21,105 nt of DNA from Candidatus Saccharimonadota bacterium (GTDB lineage Bacteria; Patescibacteriota; Saccharimonadia; Saccharimonadales; Saccharimonadaceae). Below are positions 12,250-20,719 of this stretch, in pieces. The stretch covers positions 1 through 21,105 of the forward strand of contig CAJPSU010000004.1 in the NCBI GenBank assembly GCA_905373345.1. Direction: 5' to 3'. Numbering within the stretch: position 1 is the stretch's first letter; each line of letters begins with the position of its first letter. The notes beneath the pieces were generated by a model. The model searched no databases. It was not told where the DNA came from and saw nothing but the letters and a program-made list of their open reading frames with translations. A program made the position numbers and the translations under genes.

Positions 12250-14781
12250 ATGGCTTTTTACACAAAATCAGTGAAACAAACGCTTGACGATCTCCAAACA
12301 ACAAGTGGCGGATTATCGGCAATCGAATCAAAACAGCGGCTACGGCAATACGGTCCAAATTCAATTAAATTACGCACCGAGCCGCTCTGGCGCAAGCTGC
12401 TTGAACCATTTTTGTCGGTTTTTATGGCGGTGCTTGTTGTAGCGATTGGTATTAGCCTATGGCACCAGTCGTATTTTGACGCAGCAATTATCGGCGCGAT
12501 CATTTTGCTGAATGCGCTGATTTATTACGTACAGCGCTTTTCAACCGAGCGGATCTTGCGCTCGCTGCAAAAGCGGTCCACGGTAAAAGTCGAGGTACTG
12601 CGCAAAGGCAAGAGCGTTACGGTCGACGCTGTTAATATCGTGCCGGGCGACGTCATCGTGCTAGACGAAGGCGACAAAATCCCTGCCGACGCGCGCATTA
12701 TTGAAGCGCGGTCGTTTCGTGTCGACGAATCCCAACTAACAGGCGAATCGCTGCCAATTTCGAAGCAGGTCGAAACGCTCGGCGCCGACCGGCAAATTTA
12801 CGAACAGTCAAACATGGTTTTCCAAGGTTCGTTCGTTATCGGCGGCGAAGCGCGCGCTGTCGTTGTAGCGACGGGCAACACCACTGAGTTTGGGCGGCTG
12901 AGCGACTTATCGGCGACGAGCGAAGAAGTTAATCCAGTCGAAAAGAAAATCGACACGCTTATCACACAGATCGTTATCGTCATTAGTCTCGTTGCGCTCG
13001 TCACAATAGGGCTAGCACTGTGGCGCGGGATCGCGTGGGACGAAGCACTGCGGTTTGTGATCGCACTGAGCGTGAGCGCCGTGCCCGAGAACTTGCCGAT
13101 CGCAATTTCAATTATCTTAGTGCTCGCTATGCAGCGAATGGCGCGGCGCAAAGCATTAGTGCGCACGATGGGATCAATTGAATCAATTGGCGCAATTACA
13201 ACTATTGCTACCGATAAAACTGGTACGCTTACGCACAATAAACTGTCAGTACAAGAATTATGGCATCCGCGCAACCAGCGTAAATACACATTACAGACTT
13301 TGGCGGATGCAATCGTACCGCACACGCGGCACAGCGTCGCCGATCCGCTTGATACAGCATTTCGCTCGTTTATCGCAAAAAATCCGCCGGCAAACGTTCG
13401 TAAACCAGTAAAGGCGTACCAATTTGAACACGCTTTAGCGCTAAGCGGTGCACTGTATCATAACGGTACGCAATACGTTCTGGCGCTCAAAGGCGCACCC
13501 GAGCAAATGGTTGAGCGCTGCGATTTAGCAGAGGGCGAGCGCGAACGTGCCACTATTGAGTTACACCATCTAACGGGGCTTGGGTTTCGTGTGATTGCAC
13601 TCGGGCACGCAGCACTTAAGAAGCCGCTGGAATCACTTGAGGAAATATCGCCGCGCCAGCGTATCACGTTTGACGGATTCGTCGCTATCGCCGACACGCT
13701 CCGTGCGGAAGCAAAAAGTGCTATTGCCACCGCGCAGACCGCCGGCATTACCGTGCGCATGATTACCGGCGACCATTTCGAAACAGCATATCATATTGGC
13801 AGGGAACTAGGGCTCGTACATCATCGAAGCGAGGTGTTTGACAGCCGCCAAATGAGTATGATGTCAGACGACGACCTTGCTGAACGTCTAAAAACCATCC
13901 GTGTCTGCGCGCGCGTCCTGCCGGAATATAAACACCGCATCTTAGAAATCCTCAAGCAGCGCGACATCACCGCTATGACAGGCGACGGCGTCAACGACAT
14001 CCCCGCGCTCACGAACGCACATGTCGGCGTCGCAATGGGCTCGGGCGCACAAATTGCCAAAGACGCCGGCGACATCATTCTGCTCGACAATAACTTCCAG
14101 TCGATCGTATCGGCGATCCATGAAGGGCGCACCGTATACGCTAACATCAAACGCATGGTGACGTACTTATTGTCGACGAATCTAGGCGAGGTGCTCGTGT
14201 CGCTCGGATCGCTTATTGTCGGATTGCCGCTACCGCTCACGCCGGTACAGATTTTATGGATTAATCTAGTCACTGATAGCGCAATGGTTATTCCGATCGG
14301 TATGGAGCCAGGAGAAGCGCGCAACATGAAGCAACCGCCTAAACCCGCCAATGCGCCGCTACTCAGTACATTTATGATTTCGCGGATTATCATCATGGCA
14401 CTCCTGATGGCAGTGCTTGTACTGGCACTATACGCTCTGTTTGATCATTGGCATGGCGCTGGCTATGCGCGCACAGTCGCATTTTGCGCGCTTGCAACAG
14501 TGCAGTGGGCAGGCGCGTTTGAGGCTCGTAGCGATTACGAGTCGCTCTTCCGACGCATTAAAAAGCGCAATACGCCGTTCCTCGTCGGGTTGTTTGTTGC
14601 GGTCGGATTACAGCTCATCGCAATCGCAAGCCCATTTGCTCCCTACCTGCACGTTGCACCGATTACTGCTACCGACTTCGCCGCCGTAGCAACGGTCGCA
14701 TTCGTCCTGCCGATTATCGTATTAGAGCTGCACAAATGGTTCGGGCGCACATTCCTCGGCAAGCGGCCAGAGTTAAATTGA
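12250..14781 (+). CDS. P2-type cation-transporting ATPase (SERCA/PMR1-like order)
   Basis: An 843-residue pump with the full type-2 layout: N-terminal cation ATPase domain (YTKSVKQTLDDL...GLSAIESKQRLRQYGPN), two membrane segments, actuator with TGES (about 164-167), two more segments, DKTGTLT (Asp about 322), nucleotide-binding KGAPEQMVERC, MTGDGVNDIPAL hinge and six C-terminal segments. Membrane segment 4 is V-P-E-N-L-P in place of PEGLP; the ion-binding Glu is kept. Segment 5 has TNLGEVLVSL and segment 6 INLVTDS, so the Glu, Asn, Thr and Asp that bind calcium in SERCA are all present. Transport of Ca2+ (or Mn2+/Na+) is therefore likely but not proved. It is transcribed away from the AI-2E gene across a shared dyad. 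No terminator is clear after its TGA. Confidence 0.93.
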   Translation: MAFYTKSVKQTLDDLQTTSGGLSAIESKQRLRQYGPNSIKLRTEPLWRKLLEPFLSVFMAVLVVAIGISLWHQSYFDAAIIGAIILLNALIYYVQRFSTERILRSLQKRSTVKVEVLRKGKSVTVDAVNIVPGDVIVLDEGDKIPADARIIEARSFRVDESQLTGESLPISKQVETLGADRQIYEQSNMVFQGSFVIGGEARAVVVATGNTTEFGRLSDLSATSEEVNPVEKKIDTLITQIVIVISLVALVTIGLALWRGIAWDEALRFVIALSVSAVPENLPIAISIILVLAMQRMARRKALVRTMGSIESIGAITTIATDKTGTLTHNKLSVQELWHPRNQRKYTLQTLADAIVPHTRHSVADPLDTAFRSFIAKNPPANVRKPVKAYQFEHALALSGALYHNGTQYVLALKGAPEQMVERCDLAEGERERATIELHHLTGLGFRVIALGHAALKKPLESLEEISPRQRITFDGFVAIADTLRAEAKSAIATAQTAGITVRMITGDHFETAYHIGRELGLVHHRSEVFDSRQMSMMSDDDLAERLKTIRVCARVLPEYKHRILEILKQRDITAMTGDGVNDIPALTNAHVGVAMGSGAQIAKDAGDIILLDNNFQSIVSAIHEGRTVYANIKRMVTYLLSTNLGEVLVSLGSLIVGLPLPLTPVQILWINLVTDSAMVIPIGMEPGEARNMKQPPKPANAPLLSTFMISRIIIMALLMAVLVLALYALFDHWHGAGYARTVAFCALATVQWAGAFEARSDYESLFRRIKKRNTPFLVGLFVAVGLQLIAIASPFAPYLHVAPITATDFAAVATVAFVLPIIVLELHKWFGRTFLGKRPELN

Positions 14782-15002
14782 GTATTAGGGAAGAGGAGTG
14801 GCATGATCAGAGACTGGCTTCTAGTCTAATTAGCTTTAGGCGACAAGCGTGAATATATTAGCTTTTCGCGCAATCCCGCGCGGAGAGGTCGCTCTTTAGA
14901 GAAATGATAGCAGTGAATATGGTAAAAGGGGTAAGGCTCTTATTATTCTTGCCGTACAGGCACTCGCAGGTGGCGTTGCGTTTGTAGGCACGGGGTAGTT
15001 AT
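14782..15002. other. Intergenic stretch with a possible gene remnant
   Basis: There is no convincing gene. A plus-strand frame between TAG and TAG (about 14900-14999) would read a hydrophobic tail K-A-L-I-I-L-A-V-Q-A-L-A-G-G-V-A-F-V-G-T-G but has no start codon. A tiny frame with a ribosome-binding-like GAGGAG (MIRDWLLV, from about 14803) is not credible alone. The phrase ATTAGCTTT occurs twice. No strong terminator is seen for either flanking gene. Confidence 0.35.
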
Positions 15003-17048
15003 CTATTGCAAACGCCGCTTTGACCGCCGCGAGCGCAATAGCGTTATATCCGAGATATCTTTGCGCCGCCCGATGCGCCGCTTGGCGTCAATAAGCCGCT
15101 CGGTGGATACGCAAGGAATTTGCTCAATACGCTCGGCGTCGCGCTGTAATTGCCGCAGTGGCCAGCCCATCCACGTTTTCATAAGCGCATACTGCCCGCG
15201 CACGAGCACACGCTTACCGCTTGTCCAAGTGGCTTCGTGCCAGGTTTTTTGCGCGCGGAATTGTTCGTAAATCTCGTTTGATACGACAATATCAACATCA
15301 TGCGTATCGCGCAAATGCAACATATCAAGCACCGCGCCGCCGACCACAACATACTGCGCTGGGTCAAGGTTCAGATCTAAAATCATATCGCGCGCCGGCG
15401 GGCTCGCCGGATGAGCCAGCGCTTTCGTTAGCGTTGCGTATAAATTCCGCTCGCCGATGATATCTGTCATGCCGTAAATATCAAACTGCGCGCGCAGACT
15501 CGGCGACATATGCGCAAAAGCAATAGCAATTCCATCTTCGCTCAGCTCGCGGTACAACCGTTTCAACTCTTCAATTGCCGTATAGTCAATGTCGTCGATC
15601 GCACCGGCATCAATCACGACGTAGCGCACCGCGTGGCGCGCCCGCATAATCGCTCGCTTAAGCCGCGCTACAAAATAATTCACATTCTCAAAAAACAGCG
15701 ATTCGTCGAATCCATACACCAACACGTCGCGCGGTATCTTATGCTCGCGACCGAGACGCTCTTTCGCCCAATCCGACAATACGCCGTCGCGCAGCAAAAT
15801 CGTATCGTGCGGACGATACTGCCGGCGCAAGCGCTCCATTAGCGACACCGTTACTGCAATCAACACGCCGAGCTGCACACCGAACAGCACTGTGCATGCT
15901 AACGCAATCATCGCAACCACAAATTCCTCATAGCGCACCATCCACAAATTATGCAGTTCACGAAATCGAATCAGCTGGAATCCAATAACGCACACAATCG
16001 CCGCTAACGCTGCTTGCGGCACGTAGCGAAACAACGATCCGCCCCACAGCAGTAGCCCGCCGACCATGATACCGGACAGAATTGTCGTCATCTGCGAACG
16101 CATACCCGCATTGCTTGCCACCTGCGTACGCGATGGCGTCGCGTTCGCCAAGAATCCTTGGAACAGCGACGTCGCAATCGACGATACGCCAAGCGCCACA
16201 AAATCACGGTTCAGCGCCACGTCCTCATCGTGGTCGCTCGCTAAATTACGAATCATCGTCGTAGACTGCACTAGCGATACCACAACGATCGACAACGCTG
16301 TCGGCAGCAATACCGTTACCAAATCAAAATCAACATGCGGCAACATAAATCGCGGCAGTCCGCGCGGTAATTCTCCCGCAAACGCCACGCCGAAGTCCTG
16401 TACATGAAATATTATTGCAAATAACGCTGCTACAACTAATCCAACCAATTCGCCGGGCACGCGCGTGCGGTGAAACACTATCATCGTACCAATGACAAGG
16501 ATTGATACTGTCACCGTCATGCCGTTGATTGACGACGTTTGCGACATAATTGAACCGATATAATGCCATACTTCACCGTGTCCCGCAACTTTCACGCCTA
16601 ATAACGCCGCTAATTGCGTCACAACGATTTGCACGCCCACACCCGCCAAAAAACCAATCATCACTGGGCGCGAAATCAAATCCGACAAAAACCCGAACCG
16701 CGCCGCACCAAGCAGTATCAGTATCGCGCCGGCGATCAGCCCAAGTACAAACACTGCGTTCACATACTCAGCCGTACCCGCCGCCGCGACCAACGCCGCA
16801 CCGGACGCCACTAAAATCGCTGTCGGCGAGTTCGGACCAACCACCAGCCGCCGCGTATGCGCCAACAATCCAAACACAATCGGCGCGATCATCGCTGCAT
16901 ACAAACCCATTACCGGCGGCACGCCAACAATCGCAGCAAGTGCTAGCGCACTCGGCACAGTTACCGCTGTCACTACGATTGCCGCAACTATATCGTACGG
17001 CAAATACTGCAGCTTATACCGGAACACGCTCGGCAATCTGTTACGCAT
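15003..17048 (-). CDS. SulP anion transporter with STAS and C-terminal nucleotidyltransferase-like domain
   Basis: A 681-residue protein. Residues 1-405 are a SulP (SLC26) transporter: PYDIVAAIVVTAVTVPSALALA, the GLYAAMIAPIVFGL segment, GPNSPTAILVASGAAL and about 10-12 membrane segments. Residues about 440-545 are the STAS domain usual for SulP (DVLVYGFDESLFFENVNYF...VVIDAGAIDDIDYTAIEEL). Residues about 555-681 are extra: VVVGGAVLDMLHLRDTHDVDI matches the nucleotidyltransferase signature hG[G/S]-x9-13-D-h-D-h (GG 570-571, Asp 584, Asp 586), followed by a basic tail. Substrates of SulP proteins include sulfate, bicarbonate and dicarboxylates; which one applies here cannot be read. ATG 17048 lies 8 bases after the -10 of a consensus promoter. 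The fusion is continuous in one frame with no internal start that stands out. The NTase could be active, or a nucleotide-sensing fold regulating the STAS domain. Confidence 0.9.
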   Translation of the reverse strand: MRNRLPSVFRYKLQYLPYDIVAAIVVTAVTVPSALALAAIVGVPPVMGLYAAMIAPIVFGLLAHTRRLVVGPNSPTAILVASGAALVAAAGTAEYVNAVFVLGLIAGAILILLGAARFGFLSDLISRPVMIGFLAGVGVQIVVTQLAALLGVKVAGHGEVWHYIGSIMSQTSSINGMTVTVSILVIGTMIVFHRTRVPGELVGLVVAALFAIIFHVQDFGVAFAGELPRGLPRFMLPHVDFDLVTVLLPTALSIVVVSLVQSTTMIRNLASDHDEDVALNRDFVALGVSSIATSLFQGFLANATPSRTQVASNAGMRSQMTTILSGIMVGGLLLWGGSLFRYVPQAALAAIVCVIGFQLIRFRELHNLWMVRYEEFVVAMIALACTVLFGVQLGVLIAVTVSLMERLRRQYRPHDTILLRDGVLSDWAKERLGREHKIPRDVLVYGFDESLFFENVNYFVARLKRAIMRARHAVRYVVIDAGAIDDIDYTAIEELKRLYRELSEDGIAIAFAHMSPSLRAQFDIYGMTDIIGERNLYATLTKALAHPASPPARDMILDLNLDPAQYVVVGGAVLDMLHLRDTHDVDIVVSNEIYEQFRAQKTWHEATWTSGKRVLVRGQYALMKTWMGWPLRQLQRDAERIEQIPCVSTERLIDAKRRIGRRKDISDITLLRSRRSKRRLQ

Positions 17049-17056
17049 ATGGTTTT

Positions 17057-17086
17057 ATGATACCGACCAAAGATAACGGTTGTCAA
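17057..17086 (-). promoter_or_regulatory. Promoter of the SulP gene
   Basis: On the minus strand TTGACA (17086-17081) is a perfect -35; an 18-base spacer leads to TATCAT (17062-17057). The ATG follows after 8 bases, so the mRNA has no, or almost no, leader. Confidence 0.75.
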
Positions 17087-17154
17087 TCAGAAGAGCGGAA
17101 TATCCCGTGCTACTAGTTAACGATAGAGCAGCAGATAAACCACCTCCGAGCTCA

Positions 17155-17163
17155 TGCTATAAT
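17155..17163 (+). promoter_or_regulatory. Extended -10 promoter of the two-component operon
   Basis: TGCTATAAT is a perfect extended -10; ATG 17171 follows after 7 bases, again giving a leaderless mRNA. Confidence 0.75.
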
Positions 17164-17170
17164 TGCCAAT

Positions 17171-17860
17171 ATGACCCACGATGATCCGGAGACAGCACAC
17201 CCCACGATTCTACTGGTCGAAGATGAACCGGCACTACGCGAAGGCACGGGGCGATTTCTGCGTACGCGCGGCTACCGAGTACTAAGAGCAGACGACGGAC
17301 AATCAGCGCTCGCCCAAATCCAGCAAGCCGACATTATCATACTTGATATTATGCTGCCGGACATGACGGGACTTGAAGTGCTTGAACAATTACGACAAGT
17401 AAGCGATATCCCGGTGCTCATCGTAACCGCACTTGGCGACGAAGCCACCCAAATCAGCAGTTTTAATCGATTAGCAGACGACTATGTGACAAAACCGTTT
17501 TCGCTCACTGTTTTAGACAAACGCCTGCAAGCGCTATTACGCCGCCATCCGCCGCTACCGAAACGCTGGCATTATGGCAAAGCAGAGGTAGATTTCGCAG
17601 CTTACACTAGCCAATATGCGGGGCAGGGCGCTGCCTTAACACCAAAAGAGATCCAGCTACTGAAATTATTCATTAGTCACCCTGGACGCGTCTGGAGCCG
17701 GCAAGCAATACTGGATGCGCTATGGACACACGAGGAATTGCCATTTGACCGCGTCATTGACGTATACGTCAAAAATCTACGCAAACGATTACATCTTGAT
17801 TGCATCGTCACTGTGAAGGGAGTCGGCTACCGCTATGAAGCGCCTAACGTTATTTCCTAA
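17171..17860 (+). CDS. OmpR-family response regulator
   Basis: A 229-residue DNA-binding regulator. The receiver domain (about 11-125) has the acidic pair in LVEDEP, the phosphoacceptor Asp in IIILDIMLPD (D59), the Thr of IVTALG and Lys 108 in DDYVTKPF. The usual Gly of GADDY is replaced (RLADDY). The C-terminal winged helix (about 135-225) shows LTPKEIQLLKLF, PGRVWSRQAILDALW, RVIDVYVKNLRKRL and the final VKGVGYRYE, typical of OmpR/PhoB effectors. The stop overlaps the kinase start by 26 bases, so both are made together. The nearest gene targets are the ABC permeases at 19334. By family resemblance of the whole locus it is VncR-like; that is an inference. Confidence 0.95.
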   Translation: MTHDDPETAHPTILLVEDEPALREGTGRFLRTRGYRVLRADDGQSALAQIQQADIIILDIMLPDMTGLEVLEQLRQVSDIPVLIVTALGDEATQISSFNRLADDYVTKPFSLTVLDKRLQALLRRHPPLPKRWHYGKAEVDFAAYTSQYAGQGAALTPKEIQLLKLFISHPGRVWSRQAILDALWTHEELPFDRVIDVYVKNLRKRLHLDCIVTVKGVGYRYEAPNVIS

Positions 17861-19214
17861 AACATTCCTAGCGTCAATCAGTATGCTCGCAGCGATGATC
17901 GTCATAGCACACGGGTTGATTTATTTACTAATGCCAGCAGTCTACTTGCAGCAAAAACAGCAGACAGCTGAAACCCAGATAGCCGATTTAAGCCGCCAAC
18001 TACGCGGACAATCCGCCGATGATATGCGCCAAACTGCCCGTAGCTTTGCGCTGCGCCATAACGTTACTATCACGCTGACGATTGACGGACGAGACGAAAC
18101 GTTCCAGGGTTTTCAGGCAGTTAATATCATCGCCGAACAGCCAATTGACGCAAGCCTCGTGACAATCGCCGGCGAACAGATTGATCCAGCGTCAATCATC
18201 ATTAGAACGACGACAGTGCGCGGATCGGCGGGCATAGTGAGTGTCAAGCTCCTCGCCGATGTCGAGTCTGTTAACCAAGCAAAAGCAGCGACGCTGCGGA
18301 TTTTGCCATATACGATGACAGCATCTCTGCTCGTGGCGCTTATCTTCTCTTACTGCTACAGCCAGTTTATCACGCGCCCTATCCGCCGCATGGCAAAGGT
18401 TACCACAGCAATGCAGCAGCTGCAGCCCGACGCGCATTACGCAGGTAAGGGTCAAGATGAAATCGCCATACTGGGAAACAATGTCAACCGGCTATATGAT
18501 AATTTGCGCCGCACTATTCAGTCGTTGGAACGTGAAAACGCGCATATTACGCGCCTCGAAAAAGAAAAATTAGCCTTTTTGCACGCCGCTTCGCACGAGC
18601 TCAAGACGCCGCTTGCAAGCCTGCGAATTATGCTCGAAAATATACAGCTCGGCGTTACACCAGCGGCAGAGCGAGAGCAGCAATTAGCTGAATCGCTCGC
18701 AACAGTCGACCGACTGGCCGCTATGGTACAAGATACGCTACGTGCTAGCCAAACCGCCGAGCAAGCAGTCGCGCGCCAAAAAACGTTGAGAGTTGACCAG
18801 CTCGTAGAGCATGTTATCAACGACTATCAATTGCTAGCGTCAACACGGAAGCTGGTCTTTGCAGCAGATCTTACGCCGCTTAAAGTCCGCGCTAATCCTG
18901 ACATGCTTCAGCGCGTCTTGTCAAACGTAATCTCAAACGCCGTGCGCTACAGTAATCGCGGCAGCACGATTAGCGTGCGCATTCATCATAACGTACTCTC
19001 TGTTACAAATCAGTGCAAGCCGCTCAGTACGCGCGAATGCACCCGCGTATTTGAACCATTCTACCGCTTACGACAAAGCAGGGGAAAAACGAATAAAATT
19101 GGCAGTGGCATTGGTCTTTACACTGTAAAGTTACTCCTTGACGCACGCGGCTGGTCGTATCAATTTACACCAGTCAAAGATGGCATGCGCTTTATAATCG
19201 ACTTTAAGTACTGA
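17835..19214 (+). CDS. Sensor histidine kinase, VncS/VanS-like
   Basis: A 459-residue membrane kinase. Membrane segment 1 is about residues 9-36, an external sensor region runs to about 157, segment 2 is about 158-180, then HAMP (RPIRRMAKVTTAM...) and a HisKA helix with the phosphorylated His in ASHELKTPL (H254). The ATPase domain has the N box NVISNAVRYSNRGS, FEPFYRLRQSRG and the G2 box GSGIGLYTVKLLL. The G1 box (D-x-G-x-G) is replaced by TNQCKPLSTREC, as also happens in some Firmicutes VanS/VncS-type kinases, so reduced but real activity is likely. ATG 17835 lies inside the regulator gene. The external domain of about 120 residues is the probable signal sensor; with ABC permeases next door a peptide or envelope-stress ligand is plausible. 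Confidence 0.93.
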   Translation: MKRLTLFPKTFLASISMLAAMIVIAHGLIYLLMPAVYLQQKQQTAETQIADLSRQLRGQSADDMRQTARSFALRHNVTITLTIDGRDETFQGFQAVNIIAEQPIDASLVTIAGEQIDPASIIIRTTTVRGSAGIVSVKLLADVESVNQAKAATLRILPYTMTASLLVALIFSYCYSQFITRPIRRMAKVTTAMQQLQPDAHYAGKGQDEIAILGNNVNRLYDNLRRTIQSLERENAHITRLEKEKLAFLHAASHELKTPLASLRIMLENIQLGVTPAAEREQQLAESLATVDRLAAMVQDTLRASQTAEQAVARQKTLRVDQLVEHVINDYQLLASTRKLVFAADLTPLKVRANPDMLQRVLSNVISNAVRYSNRGSTISVRIHHNVLSVTNQCKPLSTRECTRVFEPFYRLRQSRGKTNKIGSGIGLYTVKLLLDARGWSYQFTPVKDGMRFIIDFKY

Positions 19215-19279
19215 ACGCCAGACTACCATAGCCAACCACCGTACCACTCACACCAGCAAACCATAATCTCCATTTCACA

Positions 19280-19320
19280 TTACTTTCATATTAGCGTGCT
19301 ACACTCCGATGTGAAAGTAA
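19280..19320 (+). promoter_or_regulatory. Permease promoter bracketed by an inverted repeat
   Basis: TTACTTTCA (19280-19288) and TGAAAGTAA (19312-19320) are exact reverse complements. Between them is an extended -10, TGCTACACT (19297-19305), with no consensus -35. The right arm covers the expected start site. This suits a repressed or activator-dependent promoter; the adjacent response regulator is the obvious candidate. Confidence 0.6.
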
Positions 19321-19333
19321 CGAAAGGAGATTT

Positions 19334-20716
19334 ATGTCATTTATGCACCGAGCCTGGCTGTACGTCGCCAGGAAAAAACTAAAAAGCCTCATCGTACTGG
19401 CAATTTTGCTCGTGATGGCAACCATCATGCTGAGCGGGTTTGCTATCAAGCATTCAACCGACCATGCAGCTAAAGAGTTAGACAAAACACTCATGACGGG
19501 CGCTACCTTAGGTAATAATCAGCGGACAAACCCCGGGACGAACCGCGGATCTGGCACTGTATCCAGCAAAGATATCAATGCAGTCAAACACCTGCCAGGA
19601 GTAACAAATTACGTAGCACGCCAGCAAGTCTTAAGCGATTTTCCCGATACCAAGTTAGTGTCACTACCGGACGGCACGAGCGGTTACGATACGAGCAAAG
19701 CGGCACAATTCGGCAACGCTGCTGATGTATTAGGCGTTAATACTTCAGAGCTGGAAAATAAATTCCGCGCCGGTTCAATTAAATTAACCTCCGGGCGGCA
19801 TATCAAGCCAAACGATACGCACAAAATCCTCGTACACGAAAAATGGGCGCAGAAAAACGGACGCAAGCTTGGCGACACCTTTACGCTTAAAGCTAACCCG
19901 CACGACACCGACAACCGGCATAACTCAACAGAAGAAACCACCGTACAAATCGTCGGTATGTTCAGCGGCACCAACCCGCGCCAAGCTACCTACCAAGTCG
20001 AGCTGTTCGAAAACTTATTCTTCACTGACATCGCTACCACGCGCACACTCAGCAAAGATACCGAACAGACAGAGATTTACCAGGACGCCACGTTTTTTAC
20101 CAAAGGCAGCACACAGCTTGATGAGCTACTGAAACAGGCGGAAAAATTGCCAGTTAACTGGCGCATGTATCAGTTAACCAAAAATAGCCAAGAATTAGCA
20201 GGCGTAACGGGCGCAGTCAAGGGCGTATACAGCCTCATTGACGGCATGTTGGTCGCAACCGGTTTCTTCAGCATCGTTATCATCAGCCTCGTACTATTCC
20301 TCTGGATGAACGAACGGAAGCGCGAAGCAGGCGTATTACTCGCGACTGGCGTCTCAAAATCAAACATCGTTCTGCAATACATCGCAGAAGTAACCATGAT
20401 TGCAGTCATCGCTTTTGGCGCTTCGTTCTTCACAGTCGGATTGGTAGCACAACATGTAGGCGACCATATCGTCAATCAAGCGGCACATAACGCCAAGCAG
20501 GCAGGCGAGGCACAGCTCAAAGGCGCATCACTTGGTGCTAATGCCGACTCGGTCATCTCGTCGCGTACGCTCGAAAAAGTTTCTGTGCAAGTAGCACCAA
20601 GTGACCTCGTCGCAGTGTGGAGTGTCGGATTAATCATTATCATTGCTTCGGTACTGCTCGCGAGCCGGCCAGTCACCCAATCGACGCCGAAAGAGCTGCT
20701 GACGGAGGTGGAGTAG
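19334..20716 (+). CDS. ABC transporter permease, FtsX/MacB-like (Vex-type)
   Basis: A 460-residue protein with an excellent Shine-Dalgarno (AAAGGAGA, 3 bases before ATG). Membrane segment 1 is about residues 17-38 (LKSLIVLAILLVMATIMLSGFA), followed by a large external domain of about 230 residues, then three segments (about 300-325, 350-375 and 425-445), the MacB/FtsX topology. The sequence around MNERKREAGVLLATGVSKSNIVLQYIAEV is the family's cytoplasmic coupling signature. Such permeases pair with an ATPase to export or sense peptides or handle lipids; the ATPase is not in the window and probably lies just beyond it. Its position after a VncRS-like pair, and a second permease 3 bases downstream, recalls the pneumococcal vex1-vex2-vex3/vncRS locus. 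It has its own leadered promoter. Confidence 0.9.
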   Translation: MSFMHRAWLYVARKKLKSLIVLAILLVMATIMLSGFAIKHSTDHAAKELDKTLMTGATLGNNQRTNPGTNRGSGTVSSKDINAVKHLPGVTNYVARQQVLSDFPDTKLVSLPDGTSGYDTSKAAQFGNAADVLGVNTSELENKFRAGSIKLTSGRHIKPNDTHKILVHEKWAQKNGRKLGDTFTLKANPHDTDNRHNSTEETTVQIVGMFSGTNPRQATYQVELFENLFFTDIATTRTLSKDTEQTEIYQDATFFTKGSTQLDELLKQAEKLPVNWRMYQLTKNSQELAGVTGAVKGVYSLIDGMLVATGFFSIVIISLVLFLWMNERKREAGVLLATGVSKSNIVLQYIAEVTMIAVIAFGASFFTVGLVAQHVGDHIVNQAAHNAKQAGEAQLKGASLGANADSVISSRTLEKVSVQVAPSDLVAVWSVGLIIIIASVLLASRPVTQSTPKELLTEVE

Positions 20717-20719
20717 GCG

